Origin: Acidimicrobiaceae bacterium
GTDB taxonomy: Bacteria; Actinomycetota; Acidimicrobiia; Acidimicrobiales; Aldehydirespiratoraceae
Direction of reading: 5' to 3'
Length of the DNA stretch: 64,000 bases
Assembly: GCA_009842325.1 (NCBI GenBank)
Contig: VYFQ01000025.1
Span: 1 to 64,000 of the forward strand
Under the pieces are notes generated by a model that was given only the letters and a program-made list of their open reading frames with translations, made no database searches and was not told where the DNA came from. Below, piece after piece: positions 8,339-16,775 of the stretch (its first letter is position 1; each line of letters begins with the position of its first letter). The translations under genes were made by a program, and so were the position numbers.

Positions 8339-9307
8339 ATGCCGCGGAAGAAGCTTGCAATCGATGAGGCGACCCGTTCGAAGGACCTCGCCGGCAAGAC
8401 CTACATCGTCACCGGCGCGAACTCCGGCATCGGCCTCGAGACCACCCGCCAGCTCGTCAAGCAAGCAGGCCATGTGGTCATGGCCTGCCGCCGGACCGAG
8501 GCCGCGGAGGAGGCGGCTCGGAGCTTCGCTGGCCTCCGCGGAACGTATGAGGTCATGCGGCTCGACCTCGCTGACCTCCAGTCGGTTCGCGAGTTCGTCG
8601 CCGCGTTCACCGCCAAGCACGACCGCCTCGACGGGCTGGCGTGCAACGCCGGCATGGTGAACATGCGCGGTGACCTCGAGCGCACGAAGGACGGATTCGA
8701 GTCGACCATCGGAGTGAGCTACTTCGGCCACTTCCTGCTGACCGAACTCCTCCTCGACACACTCCGGGCGACCGCGCCCTCGCGAATGGCGATCGTGTCG
8801 TCGGTCGTCCACGCCGGAAGCCCCAAGAACCGGCCGCAGCTGGTACTCGACGACCTCAACTACGAGCGGCGCGACTTCAGCAACATGCGCGCCTACTGCG
8901 AGGCGAAGGTGGCGACGGTCCTGTACGCCAAGGAACTCGCCGAGCGGCTGGCGGGCACCGGCGTCTCGACATTCTCCGTCCACCCCGGATGGGCCCGTTC
9001 CAACTTCGGGTCAGGCGCCAGCCTGCCGATGCGTATCGTCATGGCGATCATGCGCCCCTTGACCCGGTGGGTGTCCGACAGCAGCGAGGAGTCGGCCCAG
9101 ACCACACTCCACTGCCTCTTGTCCGACGACGCTTCCCGGCACTCCGGCGCCTACTTCAGCCAGTGGAGCATCCTCTACCGCGACAAGGAGTGCCGGGCCG
9201 GTGGCTGGCCCATGGAGACCCCGAACCCGAACGCCAAGAACATGGACACCGCCCGGCGGCTCGTCGCCACCAGCTACGACCTCGTCGGGCTGGACAAGCC
9301 CTCATGA
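8339..9307 (+). CDS. Short-chain dehydrogenase/reductase, retinol dehydrogenase/WWOX-like
   Basis: A 322-residue SDR. The Rossmann cofactor loop TGANSGIG lies near residue 26, the structural NAG motif is CNAGM, and the catalytic YCEAK (Y-x3-K) follows an active-site Ser in IVSSVVHAGS. HPGWARSNF is the typical post-catalytic segment. The length and the C-terminal tail match the WWOX/retinol-dehydrogenase-like branch, which reduces or oxidises carbonyl compounds with NAD(P). AAGGAG at 8327-8332 fixes the ATG at 8339. The frame continues upstream to 8276 but would then run through the hairpin. It stands alone between the tRNA and the catabolic operon, and its substrate is unknown. Confidence 0.85.
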   Translation: MPRKKLAIDEATRSKDLAGKTYIVTGANSGIGLETTRQLVKQAGHVVMACRRTEAAEEAARSFAGLRGTYEVMRLDLADLQSVREFVAAFTAKHDRLDGLACNAGMVNMRGDLERTKDGFESTIGVSYFGHFLLTELLLDTLRATAPSRMAIVSSVVHAGSPKNRPQLVLDDLNYERRDFSNMRAYCEAKVATVLYAKELAERLAGTGVSTFSVHPGWARSNFGSGASLPMRIVMAIMRPLTRWVSDSSEESAQTTLHCLLSDDASRHSGAYFSQWSILYRDKECRAGGWPMETPNPNAKNMDTARRLVATSYDLVGLDKPS

Positions 9308-9375
9308 CCTAGCCGGGGTCACGGACTATCGAATGGCCCAGTTGAAGGGGGCTCACCCCGCGGCCGGGATGCGGG

Positions 9376-10155
9376 TCACGCTGGCACCGTCGATAGCAAG
9401 GCCGCGGCGAAGGCGGACGCGGTCGCTTCCAGGGGCACTCTGCCGCTCTGGATGACCTCGACTCGCGACGCGTTCATGTGCAGCTGCAGGACTGTTGTGT
9501 GCGGGCTGGCGAACGGATCGGCGCTGTGTTCGACGAGCGTCACGGGACAGCGGACCCGGTTGGCGGCGTTCTCCATCCGGTACCGTCCGACGGCTCGATG
9601 GCCCGCTGCAGGGTCGTCCGCTCGAAGGGCGTCACTGACGAACCGGGTCAGCTGATCGGTTCTGCCGCCATAGAAGGGCGCTCGCTGGTTCCACAGGTCC
9701 AGCAGATGTGAGCCGTCCGACCGGGGCTCCACGGTGTCGATCGGCTGCTTGCCGGCCCGACGCGCCCGCTCGGTGCCATCGATCCACGGCGTCGATGACA
9801 GGACCAGGCAATTTACGAGGTGTGGATAGCGGGCCGCCAGTTCGACGGCCACTACCCCGCCGGTGTGATGGCCGCACACCGACACCGGGCCGCGATCCGA
9901 CTGCTCGATGACAGCTGCCGCCGCGGCGGCGTAGTTCTCGATCGACGGTCCGTCCGGATGCTGGTCGGAGGATCCCATGCCTGGGAGGTCCATCGCGATC
10001 ATGTGGAGGCGGTCTTCCAGCGCGATCATCACCTCGCGGAACTCGTCCCAGCTTCTCGGAGTCTGGTGGAGCAGCAGCACGCTCGGGCCCCGGCCCGCCT
10101 CCGCCAGATGGATCTGGCCTGACGGTCCGTCGATGTAGCGCCTGACGATGCTCAT
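9376..10155 (-). CDS. Alpha/beta-hydrolase-fold protein with His at the nucleophile position
   Basis: A 259-residue alpha/beta-hydrolase fold: oxyanion-region LLLHQTPRSWDEF near residue 28, DLPGMGSSD (residues 56-64), and a nucleophile elbow that reads CGHHTGG (residues 94-100), so residue 97 is His rather than Ser, Asp or Cys. The C-terminal segment where the catalytic His normally sits reads VIQSGRVPLEAT and has no His. It is therefore either a non-hydrolytic member of the fold or uses different chemistry. It is the last gene of the leftward catabolic operon, 3 nt after the active-looking hydrolase upstream of it. Confidence 0.8.
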   Translation of the reverse strand: MSIVRRYIDGPSGQIHLAEAGRGPSVLLLHQTPRSWDEFREVMIALEDRLHMIAMDLPGMGSSDQHPDGPSIENYAAAAAAVIEQSDRGPVSVCGHHTGGVVAVELAARYPHLVNCLVLSSTPWIDGTERARRAGKQPIDTVEPRSDGSHLLDLWNQRAPFYGGRTDQLTRFVSDALRADDPAAGHRAVGRYRMENAANRVRCPVTLVEHSADPFASPHTTVLQLHMNASRVEVIQSGRVPLEATASAFAAALLSTVPA

Positions 10156-10158
10156 CCG

Positions 10159-11013
10159 TCACGGGTGCCGGGAGATGAAGTCGATGCTGAGGCGGTTGTA
10201 CTCCTCGGCGTGCTCGTGCTGGGGCCAGTGCCCGCAGTTGTTGAAGATCCTCAGCTCGGATCCCTCGACAAGCTCGTGCATCCTCTGGGCTTCGGGCACG
10301 TCGCCGAAGGGGTTCTGGCTGCCCCAGACGATCAGCGTGGGAGCGGCGATGCGTTGTAGGCGCTCGGGTCGCATGAGGTTGCGCTGACGGACGTCCATCT
10401 CTTGCAGGCACAGCAGGTTGTGGAGGTTCCGCTGGAACTCGGGCTGGTGGTAGATGCGGTAGCGGATCTCGACCAGTTCCTCCGAGACGTCCCGCTCGCC
10501 GTCGTGCATCAGCAGATGCAGGCGGTCACGGGTCAGGGCGACATCGTCTTCAAGGGCGGCTCTGGTCGTGGTGGCCTTGATCCGTTCCATCACCTCGGGA
10601 TTGGCCTTGGTGCCTCCCGCCGCCACGAGCTGGAGGGTCTGGACCCGATCGGGCTGCTCGCTGGCCAGCCATCCGGCCGTCCATCCGCCGAGTGACTCGC
10701 CGACGAGATGGGCTCGAGCGATGCCCATAACGTCCAGATACCCGACCAGGTGTTCCACGTACCGGGGGATCTCGTAGGGGTAGTCGGGCTTGGCCGTGTA
10801 GCCGTGGCCGAGGGCGTCGATGGCGTGGCAGCGCAGACCCGCGGAGACGTGGGCCACGAAGTTGCGGGAGAAGGCCTCCAGGTGGCCGCTGGTTCCGTGG
10901 AGGAACACCACGTCGGGCCCTTCACCCGCGATGAGCGCCCTCGTCGGCACGCCGGCGGCTTCGACGGTCCTCACCTCGAAGTCGATGCCTGTCAGATCAG
11001 TCCAAACGGTCAC
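10159..11013 (-). CDS. MhpC-like alpha/beta hydrolase, candidate meta-cleavage-product hydrolase
   Basis: A 284-residue alpha/beta hydrolase with a complete triad: FLHGTSGHLEAF oxyanion strand, nucleophile elbow GESLGG (Ser107), acidic residue in the WGSQNPFGD region, and His262 in NCGHWPQHEH. The late GHWPQxEH pattern is typical of C-C bond hydrolases such as MhpC, BphD and CarC, which split ring-fission products. Start GTG 11013 has AGGAGG six bases upstream and overlaps the end of the extradiol dioxygenase gene by 17 nt. That pairing fits ring cleavage followed by hydrolysis. The substrate is not known. Confidence 0.82.
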   Translation of the reverse strand: MTVWTDLTGIDFEVRTVEAAGVPTRALIAGEGPDVVFLHGTSGHLEAFSRNFVAHVSAGLRCHAIDALGHGYTAKPDYPYEIPRYVEHLVGYLDVMGIARAHLVGESLGGWTAGWLASEQPDRVQTLQLVAAGGTKANPEVMERIKATTTRAALEDDVALTRDRLHLLMHDGERDVSEELVEIRYRIYHQPEFQRNLHNLLCLQEMDVRQRNLMRPERLQRIAAPTLIVWGSQNPFGDVPEAQRMHELVEGSELRIFNNCGHWPQHEHAEEYNRLSIDFISRHP

Positions 11014-11971
11014 GGTCGTCCTCCTGTTCGCTCGACGGATCGTCGGGGGTGAAGACCGCGACGGCCATCCCGGTGAGCCATTCCGGCACGGCCGAATAGG
11101 ACAGGACGTCGCCTCTGGCCGAGCCGACCGCGGCTCGCATGGCAAGCCACGCTCTGATCTCATTGCCGCCGTTGCCGGCCGCGGCTACGAGTGCTCGGTT
11201 GTTGAGCTGCTGGGCGAGCGCCTCGTGCTCGCCGGCGACCAGACGGTCCAGGAACGCCCGGTCGAAACCGCTGTTGATGACCGCGGGCGACTCGAGGATG
11301 ATCCGGCGCCGGCGCGACTCGTTCGTGGACCAGCCGGTGCGGGCTTCCCGCCACGACTCGACAAGGAACCGGTCGTCGTCGGTGCTGGGGCTCGACCAGT
11401 CGGGGAAGGGCAGGGTGTGGCTGAGGCCGCCCGTGCCGACAACCGCCACTCGCCTGTCGCCCGGCAGCGCGTGGGCGGCGGACCCGAGCGCGTGTCCGAG
11501 CCGGCAGGTCCTGAGCAGGGTCGGCAGCGGCGGTGCGAAGACGTTGATGACGACGGCCACCACGGGAACGCCTTCGGGCAACAGGTACTGGATGGCGTGG
11601 CTGATGCCGTGGTCCACCATCAGCTCGGTGGAGAAGGCCATGTCGATTCCATCTTCGACGAGCCGCTCGCAGAGTCGCAGCGCGGCCGGCGGGTCGGTGG
11701 TCTGAGGACCGGCCGGAGTACCGTGCTCGCCCACGCTGATCAAGTCCCCCACCCCGATCGTGAAGGCGGGCATGAGGTCCAGGCCCGCGCCTCTGAAGTG
11801 GTTGGATCCGACTATCACCGCGATGTCCGGCACCCGTCGTTCGAGCTGTTCGCGGGCGTCGCGCAGGGCGTCGCGGAATTGACAGGCCCGGTCGAGGTGG
11901 GCCACCTCGTCCCAGCGGGTGTTCATGAGCGTGGTGTGCGACGCGCCCACACCGAGCACGACCCGGCTCAT
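10997..11971 (-). CDS. Class III extradiol ring-cleavage dioxygenase, MhpB-like
   Basis: A 324-residue member of the LigB superfamily, closest in layout to MhpB (2,3-dihydroxyphenylpropionate 1,2-dioxygenase, about 314 residues). Conserved residues visible are His12 (GASHTTL), His58 (GSNHFRG), His121 in MVDHGIS (MhpB-like catalytic His), His185 in GTGGLSHTLPFP, and Glu271 in GNEIRAW (probable Fe ligand). It would open a catechol-type ring next to a hydroxyl, using Fe(II) and O2. The ATG at 11971 overlaps the upstream stop as ATGA, and a longer frame to 12403 lies in the upstream gene. A carbazole-type CarB would need two subunits, and this is a single polypeptide. Confidence 0.87.
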   Translation of the reverse strand: MSRVVLGVGASHTTLMNTRWDEVAHLDRACQFRDALRDAREQLERRVPDIAVIVGSNHFRGAGLDLMPAFTIGVGDLISVGEHGTPAGPQTTDPPAALRLCERLVEDGIDMAFSTELMVDHGISHAIQYLLPEGVPVVAVVINVFAPPLPTLLRTCRLGHALGSAAHALPGDRRVAVVGTGGLSHTLPFPDWSSPSTDDDRFLVESWREARTGWSTNESRRRRIILESPAVINSGFDRAFLDRLVAGEHEALAQQLNNRALVAAAGNGGNEIRAWLAMRAAVGSARGDVLSYSAVPEWLTGMAVAVFTPDDPSSEQEDDRDRLD

Positions 11972-13230
11972 GTGTCGCCTCCGAAGTAGCCGAAGACGGT
12001 CCGTATGAGGAGGCGCGACAGGGCGACCTGGTCGCCGGGCGCGACCGCGTTCATGCCGTACTGGAAGTCGACGTCGACGCCGGGCTTGGAGACCTTGGGA
12101 AGGCCGACCCGTGCCGTGGGGATGCCGTCGGCGCGGAGGATGTTGGCGTCCGTGGCACCGGACAGGCCCCGTATCGGCTGGTGCAGCTGGCCGGTCTCGG
12201 CCTCCCAGGACTTGACAGCCGCCCGCACGACCGGCTCCGACGGATCGGTGCACGTGCCACCGATCGCAACCGTGCGGGTCACGGTGGCGTCGATCCCGGC
12301 GGCAGCCGCTCGCCGGTCGACGCGTTCTGCCAGCGCCCGCTCGGCCGAGTCGGCGTCGATGCCGGGAGGGATCCGCAGATCGACGGTGAACTCGCATGTG
12401 CACCCGGTGAACGCGGCCGCGGAAGGGTCTCCCCCTCGGACCGCGGCCACGATGCCCTGCGGCCGGTTGAACTCATCGGATCGAACCTCGGCCCATTCTT
12501 CGATCCAAGACTCCACATCGAGGATCAGGTCGGCCGCGCCAGCGATGGCGCTGCGGTACGGGAGCAGGTGGCGGCTGCCGGCATACGTGTGGATGCCCGA
12601 CACCCGCACGGTGAACCAGGCCAGGCCGACCTCGCTCCACGACACCGCCCAGCCGGACTTGGCGATCACGGCCGCGGCCGGGCGGACGGTGTCGATGAGC
12701 GCCTCGCACCCGGCGCCGTGGCCGTCCCGCAGGTGCGGCGCACGCCGGTTCACCGGCATGCCCAGGCATCCGAAGCCGGCGATGACCCGTCCCGGCAGGT
12801 CGGCTCCGACGGATGCGAGTGCTTCGGCCGCCATGAGCACGCATGCGGCGTGGCCCTTGGGATTCTGAGCACCCAGCCCGACCATCCAGCCGTGCTCGGT
12901 GCGTGCCTCGGGCTCCATGTCGGGTCGGGACTGCGGGCTGGCCCAGGGCAGGCCCAGATCCGGATCCCCCGCGGTGAGCGTGTCGATCGGCGAGTACAGC
13001 AGCAGCGACGGGCCGCACCCGTCCGATCCCAGGACGCCCCAGGCGTTGGCCGCATTGGCATCGAGCCACTGGGTGCGGCTCTGCAGGCCGACCGCGTTGA
13101 GCGACTCCGCTATCTGCACGGCTAGGGCACCTTCTTCACCCGTCGGCGTCGGCGTGGCGACGAGCATCCCGGTGAGCTCGCGCAGCCGGGACGACGACAC
13201 CCGGGCGAGGGCATCATCGAGCGCGCTCAT
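11968..13230 (-). CDS. M20-family peptidase-fold protein with degenerate metal site
   Basis: A 420-residue protein with the M20/ArgE/DapE layout: a catalytic domain split by a dimerisation domain at about residues 190-310 (FTVRVSGIHTYAGSRH). Key metal-binding positions look altered. The usual HxD reads PID (residues 81-83), the bridging Asp in the GxxxDxKG box is Asn123 (GAQNPKG), and the Glu-Glu pair after strand 4 is replaced by AGFGCLGMPVNRR. It may be a non-catalytic binding protein or bind metal differently. M20 enzymes hydrolyse amides, so a role in an amide pathway would be natural if it is active. ATG 13230 overlaps the stop of a 32-codon relay ORF. Confidence 0.75.
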   Translation of the reverse strand: MSALDDALARVSSSRLRELTGMLVATPTPTGEEGALAVQIAESLNAVGLQSRTQWLDANAANAWGVLGSDGCGPSLLLYSPIDTLTAGDPDLGLPWASPQSRPDMEPEARTEHGWMVGLGAQNPKGHAACVLMAAEALASVGADLPGRVIAGFGCLGMPVNRRAPHLRDGHGAGCEALIDTVRPAAAVIAKSGWAVSWSEVGLAWFTVRVSGIHTYAGSRHLLPYRSAIAGAADLILDVESWIEEWAEVRSDEFNRPQGIVAAVRGGDPSAAAFTGCTCEFTVDLRIPPGIDADSAERALAERVDRRAAAAGIDATVTRTVAIGGTCTDPSEPVVRAAVKSWEAETGQLHQPIRGLSGATDANILRADGIPTARVGLPKVSKPGVDVDFQYGMNAVAPGDQVALSRLLIRTVFGYFGGDT

Positions 13231-13325
13231 GGCTGCGATGGCGGTCGCACGGATCCGATCCAGGTGCCGGTGGTCCTGGTGAGGAGACGCACGAACAGCC
13301 GCTTCAGGAAGGACAGGGGGTTCAT
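13227..13325 (-). CDS. 32-codon relay ORF between hydrolase and M20-like gene
   Basis: The ATG at 13325 overlaps the stop of the upstream hydrolase gene as ATGA. The TGA at 13229-13227 overlaps the ATG of the M20-like gene, again as ATGA. The 32-residue peptide is basic with a hydrophobic start (FLKRLFVRLL). The geometry matches the short ORF between tadB and tadC. Its likely role is to carry ribosomes across the 90-nt gap, and a peptide function is possible but unsupported. Confidence 0.38.
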   Translation of the reverse strand: MNPLSFLKRLFVRLLTRTTGTWIGSVRPPSQP

Positions 13326-14215
13326 GACGCGTCGGTGACACCCGGCCGGTCGGCCTGGTCAAGGAAGCCGGCGACCACTGAGTGGAAGTGCTGGGGGCGC
13401 TCCTCCTGGAGATGGTGAGACGCCTTGTCCATCACGTAGAGCTGGCCGTGCTCGATCATGCTGGCCAGCATCAGCGGGTAGTCGGGAGTGAGGAAGGCGT
13501 CGTGCATGCCCCAGGCGAACAGCACCGGGCAGCGGATGGCGCCCAGTTCGGCGGTGAGGTCCTGCCACTCGCCCCTGGGGCTGTCGCTGCGGGCAGCGAG
13601 GCTCATCTCCTCGGGATCGATGGACTGCCGATAGCGGCGCTCGACGGTCTCGTCGGGGATGGCGTCGGGGTCGTACCACTCCAGTGCCGCCATCAGCGCC
13701 CGCATCTTGGCCTCGGTGGGGCCTTCGCCGCCGAAGTAGGCGTCCCGGGCCCGGCGACCCCGTCGCCCTCCCTCGGGCAGCGGCGCCAGCGGCCCCCTGA
13801 ACACCGGCATCGACCCGGTCACGACCAGCGACCGGACGTTGTGCTGGTACTTGGCGGCCAGATTCAAGGCGATGGAACCGCCCCAGGAGTTGCACACGAA
13901 GTCGGCCCGCGGCACGCCCAGCGCAGCCAGCAGGTCCGAGATGGTGCGGGCGTGGAAGTCCCACATGGGGCCGCGGATGGTGCGCTTGTCCGACTGGCCG
14001 TACTGGAGCAGGTCAACGAGGTGGCAGACCCGGTCCGCCGCGAACAGCGGGGCCACCGCTCCGAAGTCGGTCCAGGCGGTGCAGCCCGGCCCGCCGCCGT
14101 GCAGGAACACGGTCGGCGGCCCGGCGTCGCCCAGGGTGATCACGTGGTATGCAACGCCCCCGGCGTCGACCATGCGGCCCGCGGGCTCAGGCCCGATCGG
14201 CTCAGGTCCGATCAC
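13322..14215 (-). CDS. Alpha/beta hydrolase, MhpC/BphD-like
   Basis: A 297-residue alpha/beta hydrolase with FLHGGGPGCTAWTDF (oxyanion hole with HGGGPG, typical of C-C bond hydrolases), nucleophile elbow CNSWGGS with Ser110, acidic residue in WGMHDAF, and catalytic His in KASHHLQEE. The HGGGPG pattern and its place next to a Rieske oxygenase suggest hydrolysis of a ring-fission product or an ester. Start GTG 14215 has AGGAGG nine bases upstream and overlaps the Rieske gene by 14 nt. An ATG at 14173 is the alternative start. It is the second of two apparently active hydrolases in the operon. Confidence 0.82.
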   Translation of the reverse strand: MIGPEPIGPEPAGRMVDAGGVAYHVITLGDAGPPTVFLHGGGPGCTAWTDFGAVAPLFAADRVCHLVDLLQYGQSDKRTIRGPMWDFHARTISDLLAALGVPRADFVCNSWGGSIALNLAAKYQHNVRSLVVTGSMPVFRGPLAPLPEGGRRGRRARDAYFGGEGPTEAKMRALMAALEWYDPDAIPDETVERRYRQSIDPEEMSLAARSDSPRGEWQDLTAELGAIRCPVLFAWGMHDAFLTPDYPLMLASMIEHGQLYVMDKASHHLQEERPQHFHSVVAGFLDQADRPGVTDAS

Positions 14216-15362
14216 AGCCGGCCGCCTCCTCCACCAGTCGGCGCCATTCGATCAGCGAGATGTCGGGCCGGTAGAGCCGCTCAGGCGGGGCGTCGGTCTC
14301 GGCCACCATCCAATGGTCCTGGCGGGAGAACTGGCCGTGGAACAGCCACCGGATCCCGGCCAGGTACTTGAAGTAGAACAAGGCCCTGGCCAGGCCGGTC
14401 TTGAACTGGACCATGACACCCACGTACTTGGTGCGCCCGGCCTCGATCGGGACGTAGAACTCGTAGTGAATGAACTGCGGGTAGGCGATCCGGAGCATCC
14501 CCGGAACGGCTAGTGAGGCGAAGCCGGGGAATTCCTGGGACAGGATGTAGGGGTCGTTGCGCTTGGCCCCTCCGGTGTTGCCGAGCATCGAGCCCTGGCG
14601 CTGCTTGGGCTTGATCTTCCACCAACGGTCGTTGGACCAGGTGCCGAGGTCACCGAAGTCGGCTTCCCAGTAGCGCTCGTCCTCCACTCGATAGAGCCAC
14701 CGTCCGTGACGCTCGATGTGGATCCTGTTCCAGGTGGGCATGACCTTGAACGTCCTCCACAACGATGTCCGGTGCAGGTACTTGGCGTGGCCCTCGTCGA
14801 ACCCGTTCTCGGCGAACAGGCGCCAGTCGCCGCCGCGGTCCTCGATACGTCCACCGACCGCGTAGGGCGGCGGGTCGGCCAGCTCCTCCGGAAGTTGCTC
14901 AGTGAGCGGGTGGGGCTCGGCGTCGCCCACGAACACCCAGACGAGCCCCACGGCTTCGGCCGTCGGGTAGGTGCGCACCGCGACCTTGCCGCACATGGGT
15001 GAGTCGGGACCGTCGGTGATCACCGCCACGAGCTCGCCGTCGCTCAGACGGTAGGTCCAACCGTGGTAGGGGCACGAGAGAGTGCCGGGAAACTCCTGGG
15101 TGCCCTGGCTGAGCTTGACGCCGCGGTGAAGGCACCGGTCGTGCAGGGCGTGCACCGATCCGGAGGGCCCGCGCTGCAGCACGATGTCGTGCCCGCAGAC
15201 CCGCCGGGCCACCGGCGAGTCGGAGACCTCGTTGGCCCACAGGACCGGGTACCAGTAGCCCTCCAGGCCCGATGCCGCCGCGTCGTAGGCGGGCCAGGTT
15301 GACCAGTCGGAGCGGCCCGTGGATCTCTTGGCCTCCTCGGGGCTTCGCCGGGCTACTGCCAT
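14202..15362 (-). CDS. Rieske non-heme iron oxygenase, CarAa-like terminal oxygenase
   Basis: A 386-residue terminal oxygenase. The Rieske [2Fe-2S] ligands are Cys77, His79, Cys97 and His100 (RCLHRGV ... CPYHGW). The mononuclear iron site includes His192 and His197 in ENGFDEGHAKYLH. Segments TYPTAEAVGLVWVFVGD, DWRLFAENGFD and FYVPIEA closely follow carbazole 1,9a-dioxygenase CarAa, a homotrimeric single-subunit oxygenase that attacks rings next to nitrogen. CarAa is about 384 residues, so the length agrees. It would need a ferredoxin and a reductase, and none is recognisable nearby. The identification is by remembered sequence similarity. The substrate may be another aromatic. Confidence 0.84.
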   Translation of the reverse strand: MAVARRSPEEAKRSTGRSDWSTWPAYDAAASGLEGYWYPVLWANEVSDSPVARRVCGHDIVLQRGPSGSVHALHDRCLHRGVKLSQGTQEFPGTLSCPYHGWTYRLSDGELVAVITDGPDSPMCGKVAVRTYPTAEAVGLVWVFVGDAEPHPLTEQLPEELADPPPYAVGGRIEDRGGDWRLFAENGFDEGHAKYLHRTSLWRTFKVMPTWNRIHIERHGRWLYRVEDERYWEADFGDLGTWSNDRWWKIKPKQRQGSMLGNTGGAKRNDPYILSQEFPGFASLAVPGMLRIAYPQFIHYEFYVPIEAGRTKYVGVMVQFKTGLARALFYFKYLAGIRWLFHGQFSRQDHWMVAETDAPPERLYRPDISLIEWRRLVEEAAGCDRT

Positions 15363-15380
15363 CGGTAGGGCGCGATCCGG

Positions 15381-16745
15381 CTACAGGCGGGGAGCCTGGG
15401 CGTGGTGGTCGGTCATGCGCTGGAAGGCTTCGCCCACCGCCGCCAGGGTGCGGTCGGCGAAAGGCTGCCCGATGATCTGGAAGCCGATCGGCATCCCGTC
15501 GCCGGCGAATCCCCCGGGAAGGGCGATCGCCGGCAGTCCCGCCGCGTTGACCGGGAACGTGAACTGCGTCGTCGCGGGGATCAGCGGGACACCGCCGAGT
15601 TGGACCGCGCCGTGGTCGAGCACCTGGTTGGGATTCACGGGGGAGACGATCAAGTCGACGCCCTGTTCGTCGAACACGTCGAGATAGGCGCGCTCGAACG
15701 ACATCCGTTGGGCCTGGGCGGCAGCCAGCGCGGTGCCCGGGATCGCAGCCCCGGAATCCATGATCGCCCGGGGCTCCTCGCCGATCAGCTCGTTGCTGGA
15801 GGACCGCAGTTCCTCCAAGAGGGCAGCCGACTCGGCGAACACGATGGCGGCGCCCGCGTCGAAGTGCTCGGCGGTGTGGGGCACCCGCACGGTGCGCACC
15901 TCGGCCACGACGGATCCGAGCACGTCGACGGCCTCCTCCATCACCGCCCGCACCTCGGGATCGGTCTCGAACCCGTCGAAGAAGCCCTCGTCGGGCACTC
16001 CCAGCACCAGGGCTTCGGGCGCTTCAGCAGGCGCGAGCGCGGTGTTGGCCGAGTACGGATCCAGCCGGGAGAAGCCGGCCATGACGTCGAGCAGCACCCC
16101 GCAGTCGGCGGCCGTGCGGGCCATCGGGCCGACGGTGTCGTAGGTCCAGGAGATGAGATGGACGCCGTCTCGTGGAACTGCGCCCCTGGTGGTCTTGATG
16201 CCGGTCGTGCCGCAGCAGTTCGAGGGGATCCGCACCGACCCCCCGGTGTCGGTTCCCAGCGCGCCGAACACCTGCCGGGCGGCCAGGCTTGCCGCGCTTC
16301 CCCCCGACGATCCGCCCGTCATCCGCTGGGGGTTCCACGGGTTGCGCGACGCCGGGCACGACACGCCGTAGGCCAGTTCATGGGTGTTGGTCTTTCCCAC
16401 AATGACCGCTCCGGCGCTGCGCAGGCGGCTGACCACGGTCGCGTCGGCGTCCGGCGTGAACCCCTTGAGCGCTTCGCAGTTGGCCTCCGTGGCAACCCCC
16501 TGAGTGAAGAAGAGATCCTTGAGCGCGACCGGGACTCCGTGAAGGGGGCCACCAGCCTCGCCCCGGTCGAGACTGGCCGCGTCTGCTCGGGCCGCGTCGG
16601 CCTGGACCGACGCGAACGCCCCGACCGCCGCGTCGGTCTGCTCTATCCGGGCCAGGGATGCCTCCAGCAGTTCAGAGGCGGTCACTGCCTTGGACCTCAC
16701 CGCTTCGGCCGCCTCGGTGAGGCTCATCTGTGTCAGGTCGGTCAT
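15381..16745 (-). CDS. Amidase-signature family amidohydrolase
   Basis: A 454-residue amidase-signature enzyme with a complete catalytic triad: Lys76 (VALKDLF), cis-Ser146 in the Gly/Ser-rich box GGSSGGS, and nucleophile Ser170 in GTDTGGSVR. It hydrolyses a carboxamide to acid plus ammonia. GatA is ruled out because gatCB are absent and the setting is catabolic. Indoleacetamide hydrolase (IaaH), enantioselective amidases and aryl amidases share this signature. AAGGAAGG lies upstream of ATG 16745. It sits between the importer genes and the Rieske oxygenase, so an imported aromatic amide is a plausible substrate. Confidence 0.88.
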   Translation of the reverse strand: MTDLTQMSLTEAAEAVRSKAVTASELLEASLARIEQTDAAVGAFASVQADAARADAASLDRGEAGGPLHGVPVALKDLFFTQGVATEANCEALKGFTPDADATVVSRLRSAGAVIVGKTNTHELAYGVSCPASRNPWNPQRMTGGSSGGSAASLAARQVFGALGTDTGGSVRIPSNCCGTTGIKTTRGAVPRDGVHLISWTYDTVGPMARTAADCGVLLDVMAGFSRLDPYSANTALAPAEAPEALVLGVPDEGFFDGFETDPEVRAVMEEAVDVLGSVVAEVRTVRVPHTAEHFDAGAAIVFAESAALLEELRSSSNELIGEEPRAIMDSGAAIPGTALAAAQAQRMSFERAYLDVFDEQGVDLIVSPVNPNQVLDHGAVQLGGVPLIPATTQFTFPVNAAGLPAIALPGGFAGDGMPIGFQIIGQPFADRTLAAVGEAFQRMTDHHAQAPRL

Positions 16746-16775
16746 GGGTTTCCTTCCTTTCTTCGTGCTGCTTCC

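Noticed and set aside
15381..16745. GatA subunit of the Asp/Glu-tRNA amidotransferase
   Set aside because: gatB and gatC are not adjacent and the setting is catabolic. The amidase signature is shared by many enzymes.
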